Source of the DNA: SSC3 sp963769585
GTDB taxonomy: Bacteria > Actinomycetota > Actinomycetes > Propionibacteriales > Nocardioidaceae
DNA length: 64,000 bases
Direction of reading: 5' to 3'
Assembly (NCBI GenBank): GCA_963769585.1
Contig: CAVYMJ010000001.1
Location: 248,001-312,000, forward strand
In this document: piece after piece, positions 42,544-50,965 of the stretch
Layout of the letters: the number at the start of each line of letters is the position of its first letter
Position numbering within the stretch: position 1 is the stretch's first letter
Program-made: the position numbers and the translations under genes
The notes under the pieces: generated by a model
Told to the model about the DNA's origin: nothing
What the model saw: the letters and a program-made list of their open reading frames with translations, nothing else
The model's database searches: none

Positions 42544-44880
42544 GTGCCGAGTCCCGCTGAGTCGTACCGCCGGAGGCCGGTGGCCGATGTGGTCGAACGA
42601 CTGCTGGCGACCTCCGAGCGAGAAGACCGGCTGACGCACCTGGAGATCATCCCGGCAAGGCCAGGATCCCCCTGCGAATGGCCTACCTGGCTGGAGACCT
42701 CCCTGGTCTCTGCGTGGGTTGAACGCGGAATCGAACGCCCCTGGTCCCATCAGGTGCAGGCCGCCGACGTGGCCCGCTCCGGCGAGCATGTGGTGCTCGC
42801 GACCGGCACTGCCTCCGGGAAGTCGCTGGGCTATCTGATGCCAGCGCTCGACCAGATCCTGAGGAGCAGGAAGCCCAACAACCTTCGGGGCGCGACCGTT
42901 CTCTACCTTTCGCCGACGAAGGCGCTCGCCCAGGACCAACTGGCCTCGCTGCGAGCTCTGGGAGTACCGGGACTGGCAGCGACCACCCACGACGGCGACA
43001 GCCCACGCGAGCAACGGGACTGGGCTCGCGATCATGCCGAGTACCTGCTGACCAACCCCGACATGCTGCATCGGTCGATGCTGCCAGGGCACGCCCGTTG
43101 GTCGAAGTTCTTCTCCCTGCTGCAGTTCGTCGTCATCGACGAGACCCACCACTACCGAGGGGTCTTCGGCGCCCACGTGGCCCAGATCGTCCGCAGACTC
43201 AGACGGGTCTGCGCGCTGTACGGCTCAACGCCGACGTTCGTGCTGGCCTCTGCCACCGTCGCTACACCGGCGGAGTCGGCAGGGCGGCTGATCGGGATAC
43301 CCGTCACCGAGGTGGTCGATGACGGCTCTGCCCGCGGACGTGTGGCCCTGGCCCTGTGGGAGCCGCCATTCACCTCGTACGCCGGCGAGAACGGCGCACC
43401 GGTCCGCCGCTCCGCTTCGGCCGAGGTCTCCGACCTGATGGCCGACCTGTTGGTCGAGGGTGTGCGAACCCTGGCCTTCATCCGGTCGCGGCGCGGTGCC
43501 GAGGCAGTCGCGATGACCGTACGGCGCCTGCTCGGCGAGGTGTCCCCCGAGCTGGTGGACCGAGTGGCTGCGTACCGGGGTGGCTATCTCCCCGAGGACC
43601 GGCGTGCACTCGAGGCTGCGCTGCGGTCGGGGGAGCTGCTCGGGCTCGCCGCGACGAACGCACTCGAGCTCGGCATCGACATCGCCGGCCTCGACGCGGT
43701 GCTGCTGGCCGGGTTCCCCGGCACCCGGGCTGCGCTGTGGCAGCAGGTCGGGCGAGCGGGCCGCTCGGGCCAAGATGCTCTCGGCGTCTTCGTGGCACGC
43801 GACGACCCGCTGGACACCTACCTGGTCACTCACCCCGAGGCCCTGATCGGAGCACCGGTCGAGGCGAACGTCTTCGACCCGGACAACCCGTACGTGCTGG
43901 GACCGCACCTGTGCGCAGCCGCCGACGAGTCACCGATCACCGAGAGCGACCTGGCCCTGTTCGGGCCGGCATCGCTCGAAGGCGTCCAGGCTCTGGAGGC
44001 CGCCGGCCTACTGCGGCGGCGCACTGCGGGGTGGTACTGGACGGACCGGCGACGAGCCAGCGACCTCGCCGACATCCGGTCCAGCGGCGGTCCCCCGGTG
44101 AAGTTGGTCGAAGCGGTCACGGGACGGCTGCTGGGGACCGTGGACGGTGCGGCGGCGCATGGCACCGCTCACGAGGGTGCCGTCTACCTCCACCAGGGGG
44201 AGACCTATCTGGTGCTCTCGCTCGACCTGGAGGACGGAGTGGCCGTGGTCGAGGCCGCCGAACCCGACTACACGACGTCGGCCCGTGAGGTCACCGACAT
44301 CGCGATCATGGGTGAGCTCACCCATGATGCGTGGGGGCGAGCCCGGCTGAGCTTCGGGACGGTGCGCGTGACCCATCAGGTCGTGTCCTACCTGCGGCGC
44401 AGGGTCGGTTCCGGAGAGGTGCTCGGCGAGGAACGACTCGACCTGCCAGAACGGATCCTGGAGACCAAAGCCGTGTGGTGGACGCTGCCCCCGGCCGTCA
44501 TCCAGGACGCGGGCCTGGCCGCGGAGGACCTTCCCGGCGCAGCCCACGCAGCCGAGCACGCGTCGATAGGGCTGCTGCCTCTCTTCGCGACGTGCGACCG
44601 CTGGGACATCGGCGGTGTCTCCACAGCGTTGCATCCGGACACCTCTCAGCTCACCGTCTTCGTCTACGACGGGCATCCCGGAGGAGCGGGCTTCTCCGAG
44701 CGGGGCTTCCACGCGGCCGGCGACTGGCTGACCGCCACCCGGGAAGCGATCGCCTCGTGCCGCTGCGAGGACGGCTGCCCGTCCTGCGTGCAGTCGCCCA
44801 AGTGCGGGAACGGGAACGAACCCCTCGACAAGCGGCAGGCGGTCCGGCTGCTCGACGTCCTCCTCGGCGAGCACGGCTGA
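42544..44880 (+). CDS. DEAD/DEAH-box helicase with DUF1998 zinc-binding C-terminus
   Basis: A 778-residue superfamily 2 helicase of the YprA/MrfA type. Motif I ATGTASGKS, motif Ia LSPTKALAQDQ, motif II DETH, motif III ASAT and motif VI QQVGRAGRSG are visible. The C-terminal DUF1998 part has a four-cysteine cluster CRCEDGCPSCVQSPKC. MrfA homologues act in a mitomycin-repair pathway. The GTG start lacks a good ribosome-binding site. Homologous to Rv3649 of M. tuberculosis and, as there, next to the tad-like cluster, whose last gene overlaps it convergently. Confidence 0.92.
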   Translation: MPSPAESYRRRPVADVVERLLATSEREDRLTHLEIIPARPGSPCEWPTWLETSLVSAWVERGIERPWSHQVQAADVARSGEHVVLATGTASGKSLGYLMPALDQILRSRKPNNLRGATVLYLSPTKALAQDQLASLRALGVPGLAATTHDGDSPREQRDWARDHAEYLLTNPDMLHRSMLPGHARWSKFFSLLQFVVIDETHHYRGVFGAHVAQIVRRLRRVCALYGSTPTFVLASATVATPAESAGRLIGIPVTEVVDDGSARGRVALALWEPPFTSYAGENGAPVRRSASAEVSDLMADLLVEGVRTLAFIRSRRGAEAVAMTVRRLLGEVSPELVDRVAAYRGGYLPEDRRALEAALRSGELLGLAATNALELGIDIAGLDAVLLAGFPGTRAALWQQVGRAGRSGQDALGVFVARDDPLDTYLVTHPEALIGAPVEANVFDPDNPYVLGPHLCAAADESPITESDLALFGPASLEGVQALEAAGLLRRRTAGWYWTDRRRASDLADIRSSGGPPVKLVEAVTGRLLGTVDGAAAHGTAHEGAVYLHQGETYLVLSLDLEDGVAVVEAAEPDYTTSAREVTDIAIMGELTHDAWGRARLSFGTVRVTHQVVSYLRRRVGSGEVLGEERLDLPERILETKAVWWTLPPAVIQDAGLAAEDLPGAAHAAEHASIGLLPLFATCDRWDIGGVSTALHPDTSQLTVFVYDGHPGGAGFSERGFHAAGDWLTATREAIASCRCEDGCPSCVQSPKCGNGNEPLDKRQAVRLLDVLLGEHG

Positions 44881-45222
44881 GCTCATCGGGGCCCGGCCCT
44901 CCCCTCGTGCCTGGACCGTCAGCTCGCGGCCCCACATCCGCGGCGTGGCTCGCGAGACGCGCACCGTCACGACCTGCCCCTCGACCAGGCACCCCGTCAG
45001 GGTCGCGGTGTTGAGACCGGCCGAGAGCACGGCCGCGGCACAGCCGTCCCGGCCGTGCTGCACCGCGGTCGCCCCCGCCAGCGCGGCCAGGTCGGCCGCC
45101 GACTGAGCCTGCCGGCGGGCCACCAGCACGCCACCGACCGCCGCAGCCAGGAGCGCGACGATGGCACAGAGCACGATCCCGGCGACCGCCAGAGGCGTGA
45201 CCGCTCCGCGCGCCTGCCTCAT
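44008..45222 (-). CDS. TadE-like pilus/secretion-associated protein (3' end probably frameshifted)
   Basis: The first about 115 residues form a small TadE/TadG-like protein: a hydrophobic helix at about residues 10-35 (TPLAVAGIVLCAIVALLAAA), then a conserved AQSAADLAALAGATA segment known from Rv3654c-type proteins. Family members are about 85-130 residues long. Here the frame runs on 290 codons antisense to the helicase with no homology. Losing one base of the GGGG run at 44888-44891 would put a stop at 44883-44885, three bases beyond the helicase stop. The natural product therefore probably spans 44883-45222. The ATG overlaps the tadE stop by 4 bp. Confidence 0.6.
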   Translation of the reverse strand: MRQARGAVTPLAVAGIVLCAIVALLAAAVGGVLVARRQAQSAADLAALAGATAVQHGRDGCAAAVLSAGLNTATLTGCLVEGQVVTVRVSRATPRMWGRELTVQARGEGRAPMSSAVLAEEDVEQPDRLPLVEGFVPVPALGRLHAGRAAVLAAARGDRFPGGGQPVAGRVEAPLGEARSSGMPVVDEDGELRGVRMQRCGDTADVPAVARREERQQPYRRVLGCVGCAGKVLRGQARVLDDGRGQRPPHGFGLQDPFWQVESFLAEHLSGTDPAPQVGHDLMGHAHRPEAQPGSPPRIMGELTHDRDVGDLTGRRRVVGFGGLDHGHSVLQVEREHQIGLPLVEVDGTLVSGAMRRRTVHGPQQPSRDRFDQLHRGTAAGPDVGEVAGSSPVRPVPPRSAPPQ

Positions 45223-45629
45223 CGGTCCTCCCTGACCGAGGTCGCCGTTGCCGAGACGGCGGGTGACCCGAGGAGTGCGAAGACCCCCCGCGGACCAAGC
45301 ACCTTGGCCGTGACCCGCGCGACCAGGCTGTCCCCGCGCTCCTCGATCTCGATCTGCGCGTCACTCGGAGCGACAGCGCGGCCGGCTGCGATCGCCGACT
45401 CTCTGGAGTCGGAACGCGCTGCGACCCGAGCAGTCTCCCTGGCGGCGTCGACCACGCGCATGTGCGTTGCGGCCAACGAGAGGATCCACACGAGCGCCAC
45501 CACGACCGAGACGAGCACGGGGAGTACGGCGGCAACCTCCACCGCAGCCGCACCCCGGCCACCACGCCGCCTGGGGGCGCGCGACGCGCGACGCGCCCCC
45601 AGGACGGAGCCAGCCGTCGGAACCCTCAC
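45219..45629 (-). CDS. TadE-family minor pseudopilin
   Basis: A 136-residue protein with a basic, Arg-rich N-terminus and a prepilin-like helix AAAVEVAAVLPVLVSVVVALVWIL (conserved Glu). A short extracytoplasmic beta domain follows. Matches the position of Rv3655c. The GTG overlaps the pilin gene's stop (GTGA) and its own stop overlaps the TadE-like gene. Role: probably a minor subunit or assembly factor of a Tad-type pilus or secretion apparatus. Confidence 0.85.
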   Translation of the reverse strand: MRVPTAGSVLGARRASRAPRRRGGRGAAAVEVAAVLPVLVSVVVALVWILSLAATHMRVVDAARETARVAARSDSRESAIAAGRAVAPSDAQIEIEERGDSLVARVTAKVLGPRGVFALLGSPAVSATATSVREDR

Positions 45630-45811
45630 AGGCCGATGAAGCTCTTCACGAGAGCGAAGATGCCCTCGATCAGCGCCTTGCCGAAGTCACCGCTGAGCAG
45701 CTTGATCAACAGACCTGCGATGCCGCAGCCAGCGGCGGTGACGGCGGCGTACTCCGCGGTGGCGGCGCCGATCTGGTTGCGGACCCGGGCATTGGGTGAG
45801 GTGGTCATCAT
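45626..45811 (-). CDS. DUF4244 Flp-pilin-like protein
   Basis: A 61-residue protein: a short N-terminus, the GAATAEYAAVTAAG processing-site-like segment with Glu five residues into the mature helix (as in Flp pilins), and a hydrophobic helix. It corresponds to Rv3656c. It would form the pilus filament after cleavage. The start has two adjacent ATG codons; the second (45808) is better spaced from GGAG. It stands 166 bp after tadC, a gap in which I see no other feature. Confidence 0.82.
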   Translation of the reverse strand: MMTTSPNARVRNQIGAATAEYAAVTAAGCGIAGLLIKLLSGDFGKALIEGIFALVKSFIGL

Positions 45812-45977
45812 GACTCCATCCGTTCCTGCGCCCAGCCCCCGTGGCCGGCCGCGTTGCCACGACTCTCGTCGCGTTCGGAGGGACGATCGACCGCGAGCTC
45901 CGGTCCTGGGGATCGACCACCCTGTTGAGAAGAGCGCCCGGGAACGCGCCCCCGGTCCACCAACCGGCGCGGCTGGT

Positions 45978-46679
45978 TCACCAGCCGAGAAACGTCAGGG
46001 AGAAGGACCCCGCGACCATCGGCACGACCCCGACGAGCACGAACGCGGGCAACAAGCAGAGCCCTAGTGGCAGCGACGCCTTGACCTCGATGGTCCGCGC
46101 GCGTGCCTCCGCCGCCATGCGCCGGCTGGCACGGAGCTCGCTGCTCAACCGCACCAGGGCGTCGGCGACCGGTGCGCCGGTCACGGTGGACCGGTGCAGT
46201 GCGCGACCGAGTGGGCCGAGCTGGGGATGCTCGGCCATCGCGGCCCAGACCCCGACCGGGTCCGCCGCCAGCTTGAGTCTGCCGGCGTACGGCGCGAGCT
46301 CGTCTCGCATCGGTGGCTCCACGATCCGCGCGACCCGCCCCAGCGCCCCGCTGGGGGAGCCGCCGGACGCTAGGCAGGTCGCTACCAGGTCGACGACGTG
46401 GGGCAGCGCCACCTCGAGCCGGATCCGCCGTCGGCGAACCGACGAAGGCTCGAGCCGGCCTACCTGCCGGGCGACCACCACCCCGGCAGCGGCCGCCACC
46501 AGCAGCGACAGGGGGAAGGAGACGAGCAGGCCGGCGGTCAACGCCGCAGCGCCTCCAGCGAGCCACGGCATCGAGACGGTGAGACGTGGGGCTGTCGCCC
46601 GCTCGAGTGCCAGCGACGACCGCGGTGGAAGGACCAACACTGTCGCGGCGGCCGCAGCGACTACGGCGACCAGCAGCAT
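45978..46679 (-). CDS. tadC: TadC-like type II secretion F-domain membrane protein
   Basis: A 233-residue inner-membrane platform protein with the GspF/TadC domain. It has N-terminal helices in MLLVAVVAAAAATVLVL and a second pair before about residue 70, a cytoplasmic helical domain with ASGGSPSGALGRVA, and two C-terminal helices ending LTFLGW. The ATG overlaps the tadB stop by one base (TGATG). It corresponds to Rv3657c and would form the platform with TadB for the TadA ATPase. Confidence 0.85.
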   Translation of the reverse strand: MLLVAVVAAAAATVLVLPPRSSLALERATAPRLTVSMPWLAGGAAALTAGLLVSFPLSLLVAAAAGVVVARQVGRLEPSSVRRRRIRLEVALPHVVDLVATCLASGGSPSGALGRVARIVEPPMRDELAPYAGRLKLAADPVGVWAAMAEHPQLGPLGRALHRSTVTGAPVADALVRLSSELRASRRMAAEARARTIEVKASLPLGLCLLPAFVLVGVVPMVAGSFSLTFLGW

Positions 46680-47446
46680 CACAGGTCGCCGGTCTGCACC
46701 GAGGCCACGATGCGGTCGATCCACCACATTCCCACAAGCGCCAGCCCGAGCCCGACGCCCAGGCACGCCAAGCCCGGCGAGGTCCGCAGCAGGAAGCGCC
46801 ACGGGTCCGCCCCCGAGCCACCCGCGAGAAGCAGCATCACCACCGGCATCAGCGCGATCATCCGGGCCGTGGCCTGGGCCGAGGCCAGCTCGGCCGCCAC
46901 CACGCGGTGGGTGGCGAGCTGCCCGCGGGCAGTGTCGCTGGCTCGAGCCAACGCGTCTGCGAGTCCCCCACCGACACTCTGCGAGAGCCTCCAGGCTGAC
47001 GCGACCTCGGCAAGCTGGTCAGCACCAGGCGCCCTGCTGAGCCGACGGAACGCCTCCGGGACGTCCGCGTCCAGGCGGCACGCGGCCACCACCAGCTCCA
47101 GGTCGGGCCAGGTGTCGACACTGCGGGAGAGCGCGGTCAACGGTGGTTGGCCAGCACGGAGCTCGGAGGTCACCGCCTCGCACGCCTCGACAACGCGGGC
47201 ACGCGTCATATCCGCCGCTCGACGCGAGCGTGATCGGCGAGCCAGGCGCATAGCAGCGAGGCCGGCCGCGGCCAGGATCAGTGCCAAGACCAGCGTGTGC
47301 CCGTGCAGGAACGGAAGCGCACCCACCAGCGGCGTCGGCACCACCCACCAGGGCAGCGCGCGGGGCGCGCCGCGCGGCAGTCCGTCGCGCGCTGGGACGC
47401 AGAGCGCCGCCGCAAGGGCGGCACAGAGGATCGCCGTCGCTGTCAC
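46679..47446 (-). CDS. tadB: TadB-like type II secretion F-domain membrane protein
   Basis: A 255-residue homologue of the platform protein, with N-terminal hydrophobic segments, the cytoplasmic F-domain carrying ACEAVTSELRAGQPPLTALS and SVGGGLADALARAS, and two C-terminal helices around ARMIALMPVVMLLLAG and GLACLGVGLGLAL. Corresponds to Rv3658c. Its start overlaps the tadA stop by 4 bp. Confidence 0.85.
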   Translation of the reverse strand: MTATAILCAALAAALCVPARDGLPRGAPRALPWWVVPTPLVGALPFLHGHTLVLALILAAAGLAAMRLARRSRSRRAADMTRARVVEACEAVTSELRAGQPPLTALSRSVDTWPDLELVVAACRLDADVPEAFRRLSRAPGADQLAEVASAWRLSQSVGGGLADALARASDTARGQLATHRVVAAELASAQATARMIALMPVVMLLLAGGSGADPWRFLLRTSPGLACLGVGLGLALVGMWWIDRIVASVQTGDL

Positions 47447-48597
47447 CCCCGCTCCAGCAGGGTGGCCAGGACCTCGGCTCCGGCCTCCTCGACGACCCGC
47501 CCGTCCGCACCGAACGTGACCGCAGGGAGCGTGACCACGAAGCTGTCTGCGCGACCGAGGACGGCGAGCTGCCAGACCCGGCGGGTCCCGTCCCGATCAC
47601 GGCCGAGGTGGACCAGTACGTCGACGGCCGCGGCGAGCTGGCTGTGCGCGGCGCCCCGGCCCAGCCCGGCAGACATTGCAAGAGCCTCGATGCGTGCCGG
47701 AACGTCGGACGCGGAGTTGGCGTGCACGGTGCCGCAACCGCCCTCGTGTCCGGTGTTCATGGCAGCCAGGAGATCAGTGACCTCCGCGCCACGGACCTCG
47801 CCGACGACGAGCCGGTCCGGCCGCATCCGGAGGGCCTGCCTGACCAGGAGCTGCAGGGGGACCGCTCCGGCACCCTCCGCGTTGGCGTGCCGGGCTTCGA
47901 GCCCGACAACGTGCGGATGGTCCGGTCGCAGCTCGCTGGCGTCCTCGACGACCACGATGCGCTCGTGGGGCGGCACCAGGGAGAGGAGGGTGTTGAGCAA
48001 CGTCGTCTTGCCGGTGCCGGTCCCACCACTCACCAGAAAGGCCAGCCTCGCCTCGACGATCCGGGTCAGCAGAGCCGCGCCTTCACCAGTGGTGGCGCCG
48101 GCGGAGACCAGCTCGTCCAACGTGAACCCCCTTCTGCGGGGCACCCGGAGCGAGAGGAGAGTGCCGGGTTGTGCCAGCGGGGAGAGCACCGCATGGAAGC
48201 GGGTCCCGTCTGGGAGCCGTACGTCGACGTACGGCGTGGCATCGTCAAGCCTGCGGCCCGCGGCAGTGGCAAGACGCTGGGCGAGCCGGCGTACCGCGGC
48301 GTCGTCGGGGAAGGTCAGGTCAGCCGGCTCAAGACCCGCTCCGCGGTCGACGAAGACGTGCTGGGGCCCGTTGACGAGCACGTCGGTCACCCCGTCGGAG
48401 CGCAGCAGCGACTCGAGCGGGCCGGCGCCGACGACGTCGCGCAGCAGCAGGTCGTGAACAGCAAGCACAGTGCTGTCGCCGACCGGCCGTCCTTGCCGAC
48501 GTAGGGCATCAGCGACCACCTGCGGGGTCAGCGGCGAGCCATCGCGAGCAAGCCTGTCGCGGACGAACTCGATGACCTCAGGTGCCACCGCGGTCAT
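47443..48597 (-). CDS. tadA: TadA/CpaF-family secretion ATPase
   Basis: A 384-residue type II/IV secretion ATPase. An N-terminal domain (about 1-150) is followed by the RecA-like core with Walker A GGTGTGKTTLLN, an Asp-box VVVEDASELRP, a LRMRPDRLVVGEVRGAE Walker B-like segment, and the His-box NTGHEGGCGTVHANS. It powers pilus assembly or secretion from the cytoplasm. Homologous to Rv3659c. The ATG overlaps the ssd stop by 4 bp. Confidence 0.93.
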   Translation of the reverse strand: MTAVAPEVIEFVRDRLARDGSPLTPQVVADALRRQGRPVGDSTVLAVHDLLLRDVVGAGPLESLLRSDGVTDVLVNGPQHVFVDRGAGLEPADLTFPDDAAVRRLAQRLATAAGRRLDDATPYVDVRLPDGTRFHAVLSPLAQPGTLLSLRVPRRRGFTLDELVSAGATTGEGAALLTRIVEARLAFLVSGGTGTGKTTLLNTLLSLVPPHERIVVVEDASELRPDHPHVVGLEARHANAEGAGAVPLQLLVRQALRMRPDRLVVGEVRGAEVTDLLAAMNTGHEGGCGTVHANSASDVPARIEALAMSAGLGRGAAHSQLAAAVDVLVHLGRDRDGTRRVWQLAVLGRADSFVVTLPAVTFGADGRVVEEAGAEVLATLLERG

Positions 48598-49640
48598 GCC
48601 GCCACCGTCACTCCTGGGGCCAGTCGGCGCAGGATCTCCCTGGCCGCCCTGGCGACGGGCCCTCGGCGCGAGTGCAGCGGACCGAGCCCGAGGTCGAGCT
48701 GCTCGGCCAGCCTGCGCTGCTCACCGACCTCGGCGACCAGCGGGAGCCCCAAAGCGGACGCGAGAGCGGAAGCCGTGACCGCTCCACCGGAGGTGCGGGC
48801 TACCAGCTGGACCGAGCCGACTACCGAGGAGAGTGCTGCGAGCGCCCGTACGGCGGCCGCCGCTCCGGGAAGCGAGCACGACGCGACGAGAAGGACGTGG
48901 TCGCAGCGCGAGGCAACGAGAGCCGCCGGCTCGTCCAGATGGCGGGGTAGGTCCGCCACCAGGAGCTCATGCCCTCGCTGCGCCGCGGTCAGCACCTCTC
49001 GGACCGCCGTCAGGTCGGGCGCGTCCGGCACTGATCCCCAACCGAGGACGGCCAGGCCGTCCCGTTCGGGCAGGGAGTCACGCAATGCCTGCGAGCCGAG
49101 GCGACCACGCGATGCTGCCAGGTCTGACCAGCGGACTCCCCCGATGTCGTCCAGGCCGAGCACGCGCTCGACGCCCGCACCGAGCGGGTCGAGGTCGAGC
49201 AACGCGACCCGGCCGCGCCCGGTGGCCGACAGTCCGGTGGCGCAGGCCAGCGTGGTTGCCCCCACACCACCGGATCCACCGACGATCCCCAGGGTCAGCG
49301 CCGAGGCCCTGCCGCCCTCCCCGGCGTCGGCCAGCGCCTCGCCGAGCCAGGCCTCCCCCAAGGGCAGCTGCACCACATCGGCCGCCCCCACCGCCACCGC
49401 GGCTCGATAGTCGGGCTCGCCGTGGGACAGCAGGAAGACCTCTGGTCGGCGTGGGGGCGCCTGGTCGGCCACGAGTCCGACCAGGTCGGGTCCGACCAGG
49501 ACCAGAGGCGCCGCCGACCACAGCCGGAGAGCGGAGCCGGGGTCGTGAGCGACGTCGAGGGTCACGCCGGCCGCAGCGGCCAGGCGCAGGAGGTCGTCGA
49601 GAAGGTCGCTGTCGCAGGTGACCAGGAGAGGTGCGGGCAT
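48594..49640 (-). CDS. ssd: Ssd/CpaE-like septum-site ATPase (TadZ-type)
   Basis: A 348-residue protein: an N-terminal receiver-like domain of about 120 residues (PLLVTCDSDLLDDLLRLAAAAG) and a C-terminal MinD/ParA-like fold. The P-loop reads GGSGGVGATTLACATG. It keeps the ParA-type GGVG but lacks the lysine of GKT at the usual place, as other Ssd-type proteins may. In M. tuberculosis Ssd (Rv3660c) affects septation and it is the TadZ-like partner of the locus. The ATG at 49640 has GGAGGG 7 nt upstream; the long upstream extension runs through the 6C RNA and is rejected. Confidence 0.88.
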   Translation of the reverse strand: MPAPLLVTCDSDLLDDLLRLAAAAGVTLDVAHDPGSALRLWSAAPLVLVGPDLVGLVADQAPPRRPEVFLLSHGEPDYRAAVAVGAADVVQLPLGEAWLGEALADAGEGGRASALTLGIVGGSGGVGATTLACATGLSATGRGRVALLDLDPLGAGVERVLGLDDIGGVRWSDLAASRGRLGSQALRDSLPERDGLAVLGWGSVPDAPDLTAVREVLTAAQRGHELLVADLPRHLDEPAALVASRCDHVLLVASCSLPGAAAAVRALAALSSVVGSVQLVARTSGGAVTASALASALGLPLVAEVGEQRRLAEQLDLGLGPLHSRRGPVARAAREILRRLAPGVTVAA

Positions 49641-49764
49641 GGGGGTGACCCTCCCGGATGGCGCGCACCTCGACGCGCTCAGGACGCCATGCCTGTGCAG
49701 AACCAACGAGGTTGAAACCGGTGCTGGAAAACCGGCCGAGTCGCGGTGAGACCGAGACAGGAGA

Positions 49765-49924
49765 AGAGTGCGGCCCCTGGCCGGGGGGTGACCAGGGGCC
49801 GCGAGGCCCAAGGCTCGGGGGGGATGAGCCTGGACCATCTACCAGCGGCGGGGGGAGCCGCTGGGCCTGCACCCACGGACCTGAAGGTCCGGGAAGCGCG
49901 AGCGCGCGACAAATGCCGCGAACG
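49765..49924 (-). ncRNA. 6C small RNA
   Basis: On the minus strand, three hairpins each carry at least six cytosines in the loop: 49842-49864 (8-bp stem, loop TCCCCCC), 49811-49831 (6-bp stem, seven C) and 49770-49802 (11-bp stem, six C). The last resembles a terminator and is followed by a pyrimidine-rich ACTCTTCTCC. A TAGTAT -10 lies at 49930-49935 with TTGCAC at 49955-49960 (19-bp spacer). A C-rich-loop hairpin set between ssd and the HAD gene is the location and design of actinobacterial 6C RNA (B11 in M. tuberculosis). Its loops pair with G-rich mRNA starts. Confidence 0.85.
49876..49891 (-). repeat. short hairpin at 5' end of 6C RNA
   Basis: CGGACC and GGTCCG enclose a 4-nt loop near the predicted 5' end of the 6C RNA. 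It may be an additional stem that extends the conserved fold. Confidence 0.5.
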
Positions 49925-50065
49925 AGTCGATACTAGCCGCTTCTTTACCTACCCGTGCAACGTCCATGTTACGGAACCGGCCAAGGTTCCGCGCCTTTTA
50001 TGACGGCGGCGCGCCGATCTTGGCATGCCGCTGCGCGGCTGCCAAGCACCCCTCACACTTGACCT

Positions 50066-50923
50066 GTGACAGACCTCGATCGGACCGGGGCGAACCCTGC
50101 CCCTAGGCGCAGCCGACGCAAGCCCGGAAGGCCTGCGGCGTTCTTCGATCTGGACAAGACGATCATCGCCAAATCCAGCACTTTGGCATTCAGTCGTGAG
50201 TTCTACGCGGGGGGCCTGATCAACCGGAGGTCGGTGCTGCGCAGCGCCTACGCGCAGTTCGTGTACCTGGTCGGCGGGGCGGACCACGACCAGATGGAGA
50301 AGATGCGCGAGTTCCTCTCCCAGATGTGCACGGGCTGGCCGGTCCAGTCCGTTCGCGAGATCGTCGCCGACACGTTGCACAACATTGTCGACCCGCTCGT
50401 CTACGACGAGGCGGTCGGCCTGATCGAGGAACACCACCTCGCCGGTCGCGACGTGATCATCGTGTCCGCGTCCGGGACCGAGGTCGTCGAGCCGATCGGC
50501 CAGATGCTGGGGGCCGACGCCGTCATCGCCACCGAGCTCGAGGTCGTCGACGGCAAGTACACCGGCAAGATCGACCACTACGTGTACGCCGAGAACAAGG
50601 CGCTTGCCATGGAGAAGCTGGCAGCAGAAAAGGGATACGACCTCGCCAAGAGCTATGCCTACAGCGACTCGATCACCGACCTGCACATGCTGGAGATCGT
50701 CGGGAATCCCTTCGCGGTCAACCCTGACAAGGAACTGCGGCGGCGGGCGGCCGCCAACGGCTGGCCCGTGCTGGTGTTCAACAAGCCCGTCGCGCTGCGT
50801 GGCTCCATGAAACCTGGAAAACCGACGCTGGCAGCGATCGGGGTCGCCACCGCGATTGCTGTCGCGAGCATCATCTACGTCGGCGCACGCCGCAGACTTG
50901 CCGGTTCGTCAAGCCCTGCCTAG
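50066..50923 (+). CDS. HAD-superfamily IB hydrolase (SerB-like phosphatase)
   Basis: A 285-residue HAD-IB protein. Motif I is AFFDLDKTI (DxDxT), motif II the VIIVSASGTE serine, and motif III/IV AYSDSITDLHM. A single hydrophobic helix (about residues 248-266) and basic tail close the protein. It corresponds to Rv3661. It hydrolyses a phosphomonoester; phosphoserine or lipid phosphate are possible substrates. The GTG start has no ribosome-binding site. It lies between the 6C RNA and an Ms1-type RNA. Confidence 0.9.
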   Translation: MTDLDRTGANPAPRRSRRKPGRPAAFFDLDKTIIAKSSTLAFSREFYAGGLINRRSVLRSAYAQFVYLVGGADHDQMEKMREFLSQMCTGWPVQSVREIVADTLHNIVDPLVYDEAVGLIEEHHLAGRDVIIVSASGTEVVEPIGQMLGADAVIATELEVVDGKYTGKIDHYVYAENKALAMEKLAAEKGYDLAKSYAYSDSITDLHMLEIVGNPFAVNPDKELRRRAAANGWPVLVFNKPVALRGSMKPGKPTLAAIGVATAIAVASIIYVGARRRLAGSSSPA

Positions 50924-50930
50924 ATCGGTC

Positions 50931-50959
50931 TTGTGAGCGCCGGTCAGGCGGCGTAGAAA
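50931..50959 (+). promoter_or_regulatory. promoter of Ms1-type RNA
   Basis: TTGTGA (50931-50936) and TAGAAA (50954-50959) are separated by exactly 17 bp, right after the HAD stop codon. The predicted start is near 50966. No translated gene follows on this strand, which supports a promoter for an RNA. Confidence 0.6.
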
Positions 50960-50965
50960 GGAACT

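Noticed and set aside
49641..49838. Longer N-terminus for Ssd
   Set aside because: It would translate the 6C terminator hairpin and lacks homology. GGAGGG before 49640 marks the start.
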